Shown here: positions 25,943 through 34,315 of the stretch, piece after piece | How the letters are laid out: the number at the start of each line of letters is the position of its first letter | Position numbering within the stretch: position 1 is the stretch's first letter | Assembly: GCA_029547805.1 (NCBI GenBank) | Contig: JAKPOP010000017.1 | Location: 310,001 to 374,000 of the forward strand | Reading direction: 5' to 3' | From: Deltaproteobacteria bacterium | GTDB lineage: Bacteria; Myxococcota_A; UBA9042; DTJE01 | Length of the DNA stretch: 64,000 bases | Made by a program: the position numbers and the translations under genes | Notes under the pieces: generated by a model | Database searches by the model: none | What the model was told of the DNA's origin: nothing | Seen by the model: the letters and a program-made list of their open reading frames with translations, nothing else

Positions 25943-27787
25943 TTGAGCCGGTTCGGGCGATACGACGTCCTTCGGCCGCTCGGGTCCGGAGGCATGGGCG
26001 AGGTGCTGCTGGCACGCCAGAGCGCGCTGCCCGGGATCGATCGCCTGGTGGTCATCAAGAAGGTCCTGCCCCACCTGGCCCGGGAACCGGGCTTCCTGCA
26101 ACGCTTCCTGGACGAGACCCGGGTCGCCGCCTCCCTGAGCCACGGCAACATCGTCGCCGTCTATGAGGTCGGAGAGGCCAACGGCGAGTACTTCATGGCC
26201 ATGGAGTACGTCGAGGGAATGGACCTCCGGGAGGTGCTCCACCGGCTCAAGACCGCCGGGCGGTCGATGCCCGAGGACCTGGCCCTCTACATCCTGATCG
26301 AGGTCGCCAAGGGCCTCGCCTATGCCCACGAGAAGCGGGACGCCGAGGGCCGACTGCTGGGCATCGTTCACCGGGACGTGAGCCCGGCGAACCTGCTGCT
26401 GTCCTTCGACGGGCAGGTGAAACTGACCGATTTCGGCGTCGCGAAGGCGGCGATGCGCCTGGCGGCAACCCTGCCGGGAACGCTCCAGGGCAAGGTCTAC
26501 TACATGTCCCCGGAACAGGTCTCGGGGCAGGAGTGCGACGGCCGATCGGACATCTTCAGTCTGGGAGTCGTGGCCTACGAGATGCTGGCCGGATGCCGTC
26601 CCTTCGAGGGCGACTCGGACCTGGCGGTGATGGACCAGGTGCGTCGCTGCACCCCGCGGCCCCTCCGGGAGGTGGCGCCCCATGTCCCCTCGTCGCTGGC
26701 GGCCCGGATCGATCGGGCGATGGCCCGGGACCCGGGGAACCGCTATCCCACGATGGAGGCCTTCCGGGTGGACCTCAGCACCTACCTGCTGGAGGCCCAC
26801 ACGATGGTCAGCGCCCGGGCCCTGGCGGACTTCCTGGAGGACCTCCGGGGGCGAGGCCCTCGGGAGTCCCAGCGACCACCCGCGGGTCCCGATCGACTGC
26901 CCGCCTCCCTGGACGAGGTGGCCGCGGCACTTCTGGAGTCCCGGGAGCCCCCGAGGGAAGGGAGCGACTCCTCCCGCACCCGGACCCTTCCATCCCGATC
27001 ACCCGTGGAGCCCCCGAGACGGGCCTCGGGCAGGTCCTGGTGGTGGCTGGCGGTCCTGCTGGGCCTGGGGGTGGCCGGGGCCTGGTGGTGGACACGGCCA
27101 GACGGCCCCGATCCCCAGGTCGAGGCCCTCCCTCCGCCGCCGGATGTCCTGTCCGAGACCGGGACCGACGCCCCGGGCGAGGTGGCTCCCGGCGACACCG
27201 CAAGCCCTCCGGAGGACACGGCCGGGCCGGGTGGGACCCCCCCGGTCGCCGCAGCGTCCCCCGATTCCTCGTGGGACCGGGACCCGGCGATGGCGCCTTC
27301 CGCACCAGGCCCCCGGAGTCGGACCGTCTGGGTCCGGAGTCATCCTCCCGGGGCCGAGGTCCGTTCCGGCGACCAGGTCCTGGGACGCACCCCGCTGGCA
27401 ATCGAGGTTCCATCGGCCCCGATGGACCTGGAGATCCGGGGCGAGGGCACCGCGACGCACCGCCTGACCCTGACCCCGGGGACCCGGAAGGTCCCCCTGG
27501 TGCGACTGGACACCCCGCCGGGCCGCATCCAGTTCCGCTTCTTCCCGGCGGACTCCCGGGTGGACCTGGACGGTCACCCCCTGACGACCCAGGGGAACCT
27601 GGTGGACATCGAGGTCCCGGCGGGGCCCCACCGGCTGCGGCTCCGGGACCCGAATGGGGGTCGCAGCCGCATCCTGGACCTGGAGGTGCCCCCGGGGGGC
27701 GTGAAGGCCCTGGGGACCCTTGAGCTGGCCGAGCCCCCGGGTCCGGCCCTGCCCCCACCGGCCCAGCCCTCGAAGGAGGACCCATGA
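25943..27787 (+). CDS. Transmembrane Ser/Thr protein kinase with PEGA-like ectodomain
   Basis: The start is one of two adjacent TTG codons; the second (25943) has GGGAGG at five bases. The kinase domain (about 6-270) has the Gly loop GSGGMGEV, Lys39 in VVIKK, catalytic loop HRDVSPAN (143-150), DFG at 163-165 and MSPEQ. HRDVSPxN is characteristic of myxobacterial kinases. A Pro-rich linker, a helix near 366-385 (WWWLAVLLGLGVAG) and a second Pro-rich stretch lead to a PEGA-like repeat region (VWVRSHPPGAEVRSGDQVLGRTPL; then IQFRFFPADSRVDLDGHPL). All residues needed for activity are present. It shares an operon with the ABC importer and the FHA activator. Confidence 0.93.
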   Translation: MSRFGRYDVLRPLGSGGMGEVLLARQSALPGIDRLVVIKKVLPHLAREPGFLQRFLDETRVAASLSHGNIVAVYEVGEANGEYFMAMEYVEGMDLREVLHRLKTAGRSMPEDLALYILIEVAKGLAYAHEKRDAEGRLLGIVHRDVSPANLLLSFDGQVKLTDFGVAKAAMRLAATLPGTLQGKVYYMSPEQVSGQECDGRSDIFSLGVVAYEMLAGCRPFEGDSDLAVMDQVRRCTPRPLREVAPHVPSSLAARIDRAMARDPGNRYPTMEAFRVDLSTYLLEAHTMVSARALADFLEDLRGRGPRESQRPPAGPDRLPASLDEVAAALLESREPPREGSDSSRTRTLPSRSPVEPPRRASGRSWWWLAVLLGLGVAGAWWWTRPDGPDPQVEALPPPPDVLSETGTDAPGEVAPGDTASPPEDTAGPGGTPPVAAASPDSSWDRDPAMAPSAPGPRSRTVWVRSHPPGAEVRSGDQVLGRTPLAIEVPSAPMDLEIRGEGTATHRLTLTPGTRKVPLVRLDTPPGRIQFRFFPADSRVDLDGHPLTTQGNLVDIEVPAGPHRLRLRDPNGGRSRILDLEVPPGGVKALGTLELAEPPGPALPPPAQPSKEDP

Positions 27788-29181
27788 CCGATCGGGAAGC
27801 AACGCGCACCGTCTCGGTGGACATCCCCCTGGAGCACCTGACCCTCCGGAAATACACCCTCCGGGTGCTGGAGGGCCCCGACAAGGGCCTGGAACGGACC
27901 TACGAGCGGCGCCAGATCGACCTCGGGACCGGACCCGACTGCGACTTCCCCTTGACGGACCCGACGGTCTCCCGGAACCACGCCCGGATCGAGCACGACG
28001 GCCAGGGGTTCCGCCTCACGGACCTGGGAAGCAAGAACGGCGTCTTCCTGGGGGACCTCCGGGTGCTGGGGGCCTACCTGGGTCCCCAGCAGCGCATTCG
28101 CCTGGGGGAGACGCTGGTCCTCTTCGAGATGAGCACCGAGACGGTGGACATCGGCATCGCCCGGGAGACCCGGTTCGGCGACCTCCTGGGGAAGTCGGTG
28201 GAGATGCGAACGGTCTTCGCGCTGCTCAAGCGGGTGGCGCCGACGGACGCCACGGTGCTGATCGAGGGCGAGAGCGGCACCGGCAAGGAACTGGTCGCAG
28301 AGGCCCTGCACCGGATGGGGCCCTTTCGGAACGGCCCCTTCGTGGTGCTGGACTGCTCGGCGGTTCCCCGGGACCTGATGGAGAGCGAGCTCTTCGGCCA
28401 TGTCCGGGGGGCCTTCACGGGGGCCGTGAAGGATCGCCTGGGGGCGATGGCCGAGGCCCACGGCGGGACCTTGTTCCTGGACGAGATCGGGGAACTGCCG
28501 CTGGAACTGCAACCGAAACTGCTCCGGGCCCTGGAGAAGCGCGAGGTCCGACCCGTCGGCGGCAGCCAGACCCGGAAGGTGCAGGTCCGCATCGTGGCGG
28601 CCACCAACCGGCGCCTGGATGAGGAGGTCCGGGCAGGGAACTTCCGGGAGGACCTCTTCTGGCGACTGGGCGTGATCCGGGTCTTCCTGCCGCCGCTCCG
28701 GAAGCGCACCGAGGACATTCCCTTGCTGGCGGAGCACTTCCTGGCCCAGATGGCGGCCCGGATGAACGTCCCGACGCCGCGCCTCTCCTATGACACGATG
28801 GAGCGCCTCAAGGAGCACTCGTGGCCCGGAAACGTCCGCGAACTCCGGAACTTCCTGGAGCGGTCCTTCATCCTCTCGGGCGCTGCGGCCGGGTCTCCGC
28901 TACCCCTGGACCTGCCGCCCCCGGAGCCCCCGAACCTCCGGAGGGGCCAGGACGACCCCGACGAGGTGCTCCGGGTGGACCTCGACGCCCCCTTCAAGGA
29001 CGTGAAGGACCGCCTCGTGACCGAGTTCGAGCGGCGCTACTTCGGCCGGCTCCTGCGCCGCACCGAGGGGAACGTCTCGAAGGCCGCCCGGATCGCCGGG
29101 ATCCACCGGAAGAGCCTGGAATATCTGCTCCGCCAACTGGACCTGCCCCGTACCGCGGCGTCCGAGGGCGACAACGATTGA
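27784..29181 (+). CDS. Sigma-54-dependent transcriptional activator with FHA sensor domain
   Basis: This 465-residue protein has an FHA domain at about 25-115 (IDLGTGPDCDFPLTDPTVSRNHARIE; SKNGVFL), which binds phosphothreonine. It is followed by an AAA+ domain at about 132-370 with Walker A GESGTGKE (162-169), the sigma-54 contact loop GAFTGA (209-214) and FLDEIGELP. A Fis-type helix-turn-helix (GNVSKAARIAGIHRKSLEYLLRQL) closes it. There is no receiver domain, so input is expected from Ser/Thr phosphorylation. Its ATG overlaps the kinase stop (ATGA), making the kinase the likely partner. This kinase/FHA-activator pairing is well known in Myxococcus. Confidence 0.95.
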   Translation: MTDREATRTVSVDIPLEHLTLRKYTLRVLEGPDKGLERTYERRQIDLGTGPDCDFPLTDPTVSRNHARIEHDGQGFRLTDLGSKNGVFLGDLRVLGAYLGPQQRIRLGETLVLFEMSTETVDIGIARETRFGDLLGKSVEMRTVFALLKRVAPTDATVLIEGESGTGKELVAEALHRMGPFRNGPFVVLDCSAVPRDLMESELFGHVRGAFTGAVKDRLGAMAEAHGGTLFLDEIGELPLELQPKLLRALEKREVRPVGGSQTRKVQVRIVAATNRRLDEEVRAGNFREDLFWRLGVIRVFLPPLRKRTEDIPLLAEHFLAQMAARMNVPTPRLSYDTMERLKEHSWPGNVRELRNFLERSFILSGAAAGSPLPLDLPPPEPPNLRRGQDDPDEVLRVDLDAPFKDVKDRLVTEFERRYFGRLLRRTEGNVSKAARIAGIHRKSLEYLLRQLDLPRTAASEGDND

Positions 29182-29220
29182 CGCGGTCCGGACGCTGCCG
29201 CGGGAATCCAGGCGAGGGGA

Positions 29221-31353
29221 TCAGGGGGCGTCGCCCTTCGGGGCCCCGTCCATCCGGGCCCCCCAGCGGGCCAGCAGCCAGGTGACCACGGCCAACAGGA
29301 CGAAGGCCAGAAGTCCGATGGCCTGCCCGGTGAAGCCCTCGTACCAGGCCTGGGGAGTGCTCTCCAGCACCGTGGCTCCCCCGACCTCCTTCACCACGAA
29401 GTCCTCGCCGAGGCTCAAGAACCGGACGGCGTAGGAGGTCCAGTCCAGGCGCAGCACCGCCGAGACGATGCCGATGATCGCCGCCCCGGCCATCATCCCC
29501 GAGGCGATCAGGGTCCCCTGGTTGGCCCGGGCCTCCCGCTCGGCAGGGGTGCGGCCGGACCGACCGACCAGCCACGCCACGAAACCGCCGGCCAGCACCG
29601 CCGCATTGATGCTGATGGGGAGGTACATGCCCAGGGCGAAGGCCAGCGTCGGCAGGCCGGCCAGCGTGGTCAGCAGGCTGATGATCGCCCCCAGGGCATA
29701 CAGGAGGTACGGTTGCTCCCCGCCGGTCATCAGGCCGTTCACCACCGCCGCGATCATGTTGGCCTGGGGCGCCGGGAGCACGTCCTCGTTGCTGACCAGC
29801 ACCCCGTTGCGCTCCACCAGGAAGTGGTAGCCCTGGTCCATCACCGGGATCACGAAGGCCACCACCAGGGCCGCCACCGCCAGGCCCAGGAACTTCCAGA
29901 CCTGCTGGTTCCGGGGGGTGGCTCCGATCCAGTAGCCGACCTTGAAGTCCGAGATCAGGGCCCCGGCGACCGAGAGGGCCGTGCAGACCGCCGTGCCGAT
30001 GATCAGGGTCACGAAGATCCCCGTGCGGCCCGAGAGCCCGATGGCGGTCATCACCAGCGACGAGAGAATCACCGTCACGAGGGTCATGCCCGACACGGGG
30101 TTCGTGCCGACGATGGCGATGGCCTCGGCGGCCACCGGCGTGAACAGGAAGCACAGGGCGAAGGCGATCAGCATCCCGAGCACCGAGTAGAGGGCCGAAG
30201 TCCCCAGGTCGTAGCCCCCGGCGGTGAGGCAGACGACGAAGAAGAGCAGTCCCATCGCCAGCACCGATGCCCCCTGGATCGCGAGCACCGTGGAAGGACG
30301 CAGGTCCAGGTCCGTCCGGGCGGCCTGGACCGCCTGGTGGTGACCGATCCCCTGGAAGCCCAGGGAGACGCTCCCGATGATGATCCGCCCCATCCGGATG
30401 AGCCCGATGATCCCGGCGGTGGCGATGGCGCCGATGGCGACGGGTTTCACGAATGCGGTGAAGATCGCCTGGGCGCTCATCTGGGAGAGGGTGTAGGTCG
30501 CGCCGGCATAGGTGACCGAGGCCGCCTGGCTCCCGACAAGGTGGATCAGGGGCACCATGACCATGTAGGCCAGCACGGACCCGGCCATGATGATCGCCGC
30601 ATACTTGACCCCGATGATGTAGCCCAGGCCGAAGAGGGCCGCGATGGCGTTCATCTTCAGTTCGATGCGGAAGCCATGGAGCCACTCCCCGGCACCTCCC
30701 AGCAGGGTCCGGGTGGTCAGGGCGGGGTTCCAGGCATGGACCGCCTCGACCAGGAAGTCGTAGGCGGCGCCGATGCCGAAGGAGGCCAGCAGCACCTTCC
30801 CGGCCCCGCCGGCGGTGGACTCGCCCGAGACCAGGATCTCGTTGATGGCCGTGGCCTCCGGGAAGGGGAGTTCCCCGTGGCGCTCGGCGACGAAGTACTT
30901 CCGCAGCGGGATGATCAGCACGACGCCCAGGGCCCCGCCGATGAAGCACGCCAGGAAGATCTGCCACCAGGAGGGCGTCACCTGGTTCAGGTAGAGGGAC
31001 GGGATCACGAAGGCCGCCCCTGCCGCGACGACGCCCGAGGCCTGACCCACCGACTGGACGATCACGTTCTCCAGGATCGTGCTGCGCCGGGCCCGCATCC
31101 GGCCGAAGAAGATGGCCGCCACCGCGATGGGGATGGCCGCCTCGATGCCACTCCCGGCCCGCAAGGCGATGTAGACGCAGGCTGCCGAGAAGATGGCCAC
31201 CATCAAGAGCCCGAGGCTGACGGCCCAGGGGGTGACCTCCGCAGTGCCGTCACCGGGCACGATGGGGACATAGCGCTCCCCCGGCTCCAGTCGCCGATAG
31301 GCATTCGCCGGGAGCAGCCGGTTCGGGTTCGCCGACGGGGGGGGCTGGTGCAT
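29221..31353 (-). CDS. OPT family oligopeptide transporter
   Basis: Proton-coupled importer of the OPT superfamily (oligopeptides or metal chelates). The ATG at 31353 has GGAGGT; an in-frame GTG two codons upstream is less likely. The 710-residue protein has about 14-16 hydrophobic helices and the bacterial-clade motifs GELPFPEATAINEIL near 160-174, and NPVSGMTLVTVILSSL. It is complete and single-copy here. A TATGCT -10-like element lies at 31401-31396 and a small CCCGA-AA-TCGGG palindrome at 31425-31436 upstream. It has no operon partner; the neighbouring minus-strand gene is over 100 bases away. Confidence 0.92.
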   Translation of the reverse strand: MHQPPPSANPNRLLPANAYRRLEPGERYVPIVPGDGTAEVTPWAVSLGLLMVAIFSAACVYIALRAGSGIEAAIPIAVAAIFFGRMRARRSTILENVIVQSVGQASGVVAAGAAFVIPSLYLNQVTPSWWQIFLACFIGGALGVVLIIPLRKYFVAERHGELPFPEATAINEILVSGESTAGGAGKVLLASFGIGAAYDFLVEAVHAWNPALTTRTLLGGAGEWLHGFRIELKMNAIAALFGLGYIIGVKYAAIIMAGSVLAYMVMVPLIHLVGSQAASVTYAGATYTLSQMSAQAIFTAFVKPVAIGAIATAGIIGLIRMGRIIIGSVSLGFQGIGHHQAVQAARTDLDLRPSTVLAIQGASVLAMGLLFFVVCLTAGGYDLGTSALYSVLGMLIAFALCFLFTPVAAEAIAIVGTNPVSGMTLVTVILSSLVMTAIGLSGRTGIFVTLIIGTAVCTALSVAGALISDFKVGYWIGATPRNQQVWKFLGLAVAALVVAFVIPVMDQGYHFLVERNGVLVSNEDVLPAPQANMIAAVVNGLMTGGEQPYLLYALGAIISLLTTLAGLPTLAFALGMYLPISINAAVLAGGFVAWLVGRSGRTPAEREARANQGTLIASGMMAGAAIIGIVSAVLRLDWTSYAVRFLSLGEDFVVKEVGGATVLESTPQAWYEGFTGQAIGLLAFVLLAVVTWLLARWGARMDGAPKGDAP

Positions 31354-31458
31354 CGTCACCTCCTGCCAGGGGGGGCGGGATCCATCGTGCCGCCAAGCAT
31401 ACCCGCTCCCGACGGGAAGGGAATCCCGAAATCGGGGCCTGTGGCCGGGGTTCCCGTC

Positions 31459-31923
31459 TCAGGACCGGGGACGGATGTCCAGGACCCAGAGGGCGTCGAT
31501 GGAGGTCACCACCTCCCCCTCCCGATCCCGAATCTCGCTGCGGGCCCAGACCTCGTGGCGTCCCGGGTCCCGCGGCACCTCCACCCGGGCCGTCGCCACG
31601 AGGGTCCCCCGGGCCTTCTTCCGATAGTCCACCTCCAGACGCCTCAAGATGGCCCGACTCCCGTCCGGGGCCGACCCCAGCACCGCGAGGCCCGTCGAGA
31701 ACTCCCCCAGGTTGGCCAGGGCCACCGCATGGACCGAGTCCAGGTGGTTCCGCACTCCCCGCCGGTCCTCCAGGCGGACCACCGCCTCGCCGTCCGACAG
31801 GGACTCCACCCTTGACCCGATGCTGCCGGTGTAGGGGATGTAGCGACCAAGGACCCAGGAAAAGACCCGCGTGCCCCCGGGGATCGCCCGGGCCTTCTCG
31901 AACCACTTGCGAACCGGGTGCAT
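31459..31923 (-). CDS. DUF4442 hotdog-fold thioesterase-like protein
   Basis: The ATG at 31923 has GGGAGG and gives 154 residues. The sequence has the hotdog family layout: GRYIPYTGSIGSRVESLSDGEAVVRLEDRRGVRNHLDSVHAVALANLGEF, where RNHLDSVHA corresponds to the conserved helix of DUF4442/PaaI-type acyl-CoA thioesterases. The closing strands are VATARVEVPRD and EVVTSIDALWVLD. It probably hydrolyses or binds acyl-CoA or acyl-ACP in the cytoplasm. The open frame extends upstream over the small gene on the other strand, but that part is shadow. Confidence 0.85.
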   Translation of the reverse strand: MHPVRKWFEKARAIPGGTRVFSWVLGRYIPYTGSIGSRVESLSDGEAVVRLEDRRGVRNHLDSVHAVALANLGEFSTGLAVLGSAPDGSRAILRRLEVDYRKKARGTLVATARVEVPRDPGRHEVWARSEIRDREGEVVTSIDALWVLDIRPRS

Positions 31924-32010
31924 CTCTTCCTCCCGGACGATCCGACGCCAACCGGAAGTCTGCCTCGCCTGGACGCCTCGTGTCCACCCCGAAGCCGCCG
32001 GTGCACCGAC

Positions 32011-32040
32011 TTGGCATTCCTGGAGGGCCCGTGCCATGAT
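32011..32040 (+). promoter_or_regulatory. Promoter TTGGCA-18-CATGAT with TGn extension
   Basis: TTGGCA at 32011-32016 and CATGAT at 32035-32040, the latter preceded by TGC, lie 41 bases before the GTG at 32081. Consensus match is 5/6 and 4/6, plus the extended -10 dinucleotide. Confidence 0.5.
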
Positions 32041-32080
32041 CGGGTCTCCAGGCAGCAGGGCCTGGCAAGGAGGTAGTCCC

Positions 32081-32371
32081 GTGGACCGCAAGACCGATCC
32101 GAAGACCCGCGTGGTGACCCTCACCCGCCGGGATGTCCGCAACACCATCGCCCAGGGCCATCTGACCGTCGAGGAGGAACGCTACGTCCGGATGCGCTTC
32201 GGGCTGTCCGAACCGGCCACCGCCCCCCTGGTCTTCCCGGCGACGGACCTGCCGGACCTCCGGGTCCGGGTGCAGCACCTCGAGGCCGAGTGCTGCCTCC
32301 GACTGGGGATCCTCACGCCCCGGGAGGCCACCATGAAGGACCGGATCCTCGCCCGGCTGCGCCGGGACTGA
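32081..32371 (+). CDS. Small protein with a sigma-region-4-like segment
   Basis: A GTG start with AAGGAGGT at six bases gives 96 residues. Residues 28-44, LTVEEERYVRMRFGLSE, closely resemble the first helix of sigma-70 region 4 (LTPREEKVLRMRFG). The following helix-turn-helix is absent. It is replaced by APLVFPATDLPDLRVRV and a helical tail (HLEAECCLRLGILTPREATMKDRILARLRRD) that contains a second LTPRE. The protein is basic and has no signal or membrane segment. A recognisable promoter supports expression. It could contact RNA polymerase or another sigma partner; that is inference. It stands alone between two minus-strand genes. Confidence 0.72.
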   Translation: MDRKTDPKTRVVTLTRRDVRNTIAQGHLTVEEERYVRMRFGLSEPATAPLVFPATDLPDLRVRVQHLEAECCLRLGILTPREATMKDRILARLRRD

Positions 32372-32452
32372 TTTTCCCCACCGGCCTCCGGTGCCGGGAT
32401 GCGTCTTCCCGGTCCCCGAATCCGCAGCGGCACGCATGGTCTGGGCAGGCGT

Positions 32453-33151
32453 CTAGGAACGGGGCACGGCCCGGGCCCGGCTGCGCCCGGCAGGTCCCAG
32501 GCCGGCCCGGGTCCGGGCATCGAGCAAGAGGCGCACCACCTCGTCGGGCAGGGGTTCGGGCGGCTGCCCCAGTCCCCGGATGTCCAGCAGCACCCGGGCC
32601 GCGGCCTCGGCATGTTCGACGCGCAGCAGGGCGGTGGTCGGGTCCGGGCCCCAGGCCAGCACGCCGTGGCTCGCCAGCAGCACGACGTCGTAGGGCTCCA
32701 GATAGGGCAGGAGCGCCTGATTCAAGGTCTCGCTGCCGGGCATCGCGAAGGGGACCACCGGCACCTTCCCCCCGATGCTCACGATGAACTCGGGCAGGAA
32801 GAAGGCCTCCACGGGCTGTCGTATCGCCGCGAAGGCCGTCGCTGCCGGGGGATGGGCGTGAACGACCGCCCCCACGTCGGGCCGGTTCTGGTACACGACC
32901 AGGTGCATCGGGATCTCGGAAAAGGGCTTCCGGGCCCCCTGGAGCCGCCGTCCAGCCCGGTCGAGCAGCACCAGGTCCGATTCCCGGACGTCCCCCTTGG
33001 ACATCGCCGTGGGCGTCGCCAGCACCTTGCCATCGCCGGTCAGGGCGGTGACGTTGCCCTCGTGGTTCGCCACGAATCCCCGGGCATGGAGGGCCCGGGC
33101 CACCCGGACGACCTCCCGCTGGAGTTCCGGCAACGTCAGGCTGGCGTTCAT
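32453..33151 (-). CDS. Class II aldolase (fuculose-phosphate aldolase family)
   Basis: Zinc-dependent aldolase/epimerase of the FucA/AraD type, 232 residues. Such enzymes split sugar phosphates into dihydroxyacetone phosphate and an aldehyde. Visible motifs are the N-terminal [23 protein letters not shown] (glycine-rich phosphate loop), the zinc-ligand pair HAH at 98-100 and the third His in [10 protein letters not shown] near 162. GGGAGGT precedes the ATG. The start overlaps the upstream EutN stop by four bases, so it is co-translated with shell-vertex proteins. Aldolases of this family occur in planctomycete-type sugar microcompartments, where the aldehyde product is sequestered. Confidence 0.92.
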   Translation of the reverse strand: MNASLTLPELQREVVRVARALHARGFVANHEGNVTALTGDGKVLATPTAMSKGDVRESDLVLLDRAGRRLQGARKPFSEIPMHLVVYQNRPDVGAVVHAHPPAATAFAAIRQPVEAFFLPEFIVSIGGKVPVVPFAMPGSETLNQALLPYLEPYDVVLLASHGVLAWGPDPTTALLRVEHAEAAARVLLDIRGLGQPPEPLPDEVVRLLLDARTRAGLGPAGRSRARAVPRS

Positions 33152-33462
33152 CGGACCTCCCCGGACCGGGCGCCGGACACGGGCCCCTCGGGAACCCGGG
33201 CATCGACGGCATCGACGATCCCCACGATCAGGGACCGGATCGGCAGCAACTTCTCCCGGAGCAGCTGCCGGACCCCATTGCCCTCCCGCATCACCAGGAC
33301 CAGGTCCCCGGGCCCCGCCTGGACCCGATCGACCGCCAGAAACGAGGGGTCGGTGGGTCGCCCGGCCTCGTCCACCGGCTGCACGATCATCACCTTGTGC
33401 CCCCGGTAGGTGGGATGCTTCACGGTGGAGACGACATTGCCCAGGACCTTGCACAATGTCAC
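33148..33462 (-). CDS. EutN/CcmL microcompartment vertex protein B
   Basis: BMC-P vertex subunit, 104 residues, starting at a GTG (33462) that overlaps the preceding stop as GTGA. The fold is the OB-type of EutN/Ccm[30 protein letters not shown], then [21 protein letters not shown], and the closing IVGIVDAVD. Family members form pentamers that close icosahedral shell corners. A basic segment ([13 protein letters not shown]) lies before the final strand, and the C-terminal tail of about 15 residues is longer than usual. No hexameric BMC-H or BMC-T gene is in the window. Confidence 0.92.
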   Translation of the reverse strand: MTLCKVLGNVVSTVKHPTYRGHKVMIVQPVDEAGRPTDPSFLAVDRVQAGPGDLVLVMREGNGVRQLLREKLLPIRSLIVGIVDAVDARVPEGPVSGARSGEVR

Positions 33463-33734
33463 GGTTGCGCCTCCAGGTTCACCGCATCGACGATCCCGAC
33501 GATGGCCGCGTCCACCGGAATGAACCACCCGGGAAACGCCAGCGCCGCCTCCCGGCTTCCCACCAGGTGCACCACCTCCCCGGGCCCGGCCTGCACCGCG
33601 TCGGCGGCCACCTCCAGGTTGCCCCGGGGGGACAGGTCCGGGTTCAGGGGCTGCACCACCAGCAGCCGGATCCCCTCGAGGCCCTCGGCCTTCCGGGTGG
33701 CGACGACCGTTCCGACCACGCGTCCCAGGTACAT
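33459..33734 (-). CDS. EutN/CcmL microcompartment vertex protein A
   Basis: First of the paired BMC-P genes, 91 residues, ATG with GGGGGAGG. It shows MYLGRVVGTVVATRKAEGLEGIRLLVVQPL, the conserved GNLEVAADAVQAGPGEVVHLVGSREAA and [16 protein letters not shown], matching the EutN family along its whole length. The two vertex proteins are clearly distinct paralogues, not a recent duplication. It follows the rubrerythrin-like gene by 62 bases on the same strand. The promoter may be in that gap or further upstream. Confidence 0.93.
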   Translation of the reverse strand: MYLGRVVGTVVATRKAEGLEGIRLLVVQPLNPDLSPRGNLEVAADAVQAGPGEVVHLVGSREAALAFPGWFIPVDAAIVGIVDAVNLEAQP

Positions 33735-33796
33735 GGTCCTCCCCCATGGACCCGCCGAGGCGTTCTAGCGCGCCCCGCCGGCGGCTGTCAACGCGA

Positions 33797-34315
33797 TCAC
33801 TCCGCCTCCAGGCGAAACTCCTGCATGTCGAACCAGAACCCCAGGCCCGTCAGGGCATCGATCTCCGCCTGGACGATCCGGGCATGTCCCTCCTCGATCT
33901 CCAGGAACCGGGCGAACATGCGCCGCTCCTCCTCCCCGGGAAGCGACGCCACCGCCTGGCGGTAGAAGGCCGCGGTCGCCCGCTCGGCCTCCTCGGCCCG
34001 CCGCAGGGCCGCCAGGGCCGAGTCCCGTTCCTCTTCGGGCAGCCGGACCCGCTGTTGCAGACCCTTCATCGCCTCCTCGAGCCGCTCCCGACCCGGGATC
34101 AGGGTCCCCAGTTCCACGGCCCGGACCCGGCCCGTCTTCTGCCACTCCTCCAGTCGGGAGTGCAGGTAGTCCAGGTGCCCCTGTTCCTCCCGGGCCAGGA
34201 CCTCCCAGACCCGCCTCCCCGTGGCATCGCCGGCGGCGGCCGCCGCCTCGCGATAGACGTCCCGAACCTTCTCTTCGTATTGCAGCGCCGTCCGGATGAT
34301 TCCCTCGACCGTCAT
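33797..34315 (-). CDS. Rubrerythrin-like diiron (ferritin-like) protein
   Basis: A four-helix ferritin-like protein of 172 residues with two EExxH iron-binding helices: LAREEQGHLDYL near 41-52 and LEIEEGHARIV near 138-148. Further acidic helices are LQYEEKVRDVYREAA and LRRAEEAERATAAFYRQA. It lacks the rubredoxin domain of classical rubrerythrin, but a separate rubredoxin is encoded two genes upstream. Expected activity is peroxide reduction using electrons from rubredoxin. Its ATG overlaps the reductase stop (ATGA). Confidence 0.9.
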   Translation of the reverse strand: MTVEGIIRTALQYEEKVRDVYREAAAAAGDATGRRVWEVLAREEQGHLDYLHSRLEEWQKTGRVRAVELGTLIPGRERLEEAMKGLQQRVRLPEEERDSALAALRRAEEAERATAAFYRQAVASLPGEEERRMFARFLEIEEGHARIVQAEIDALTGLGFWFDMQEFRLEAE

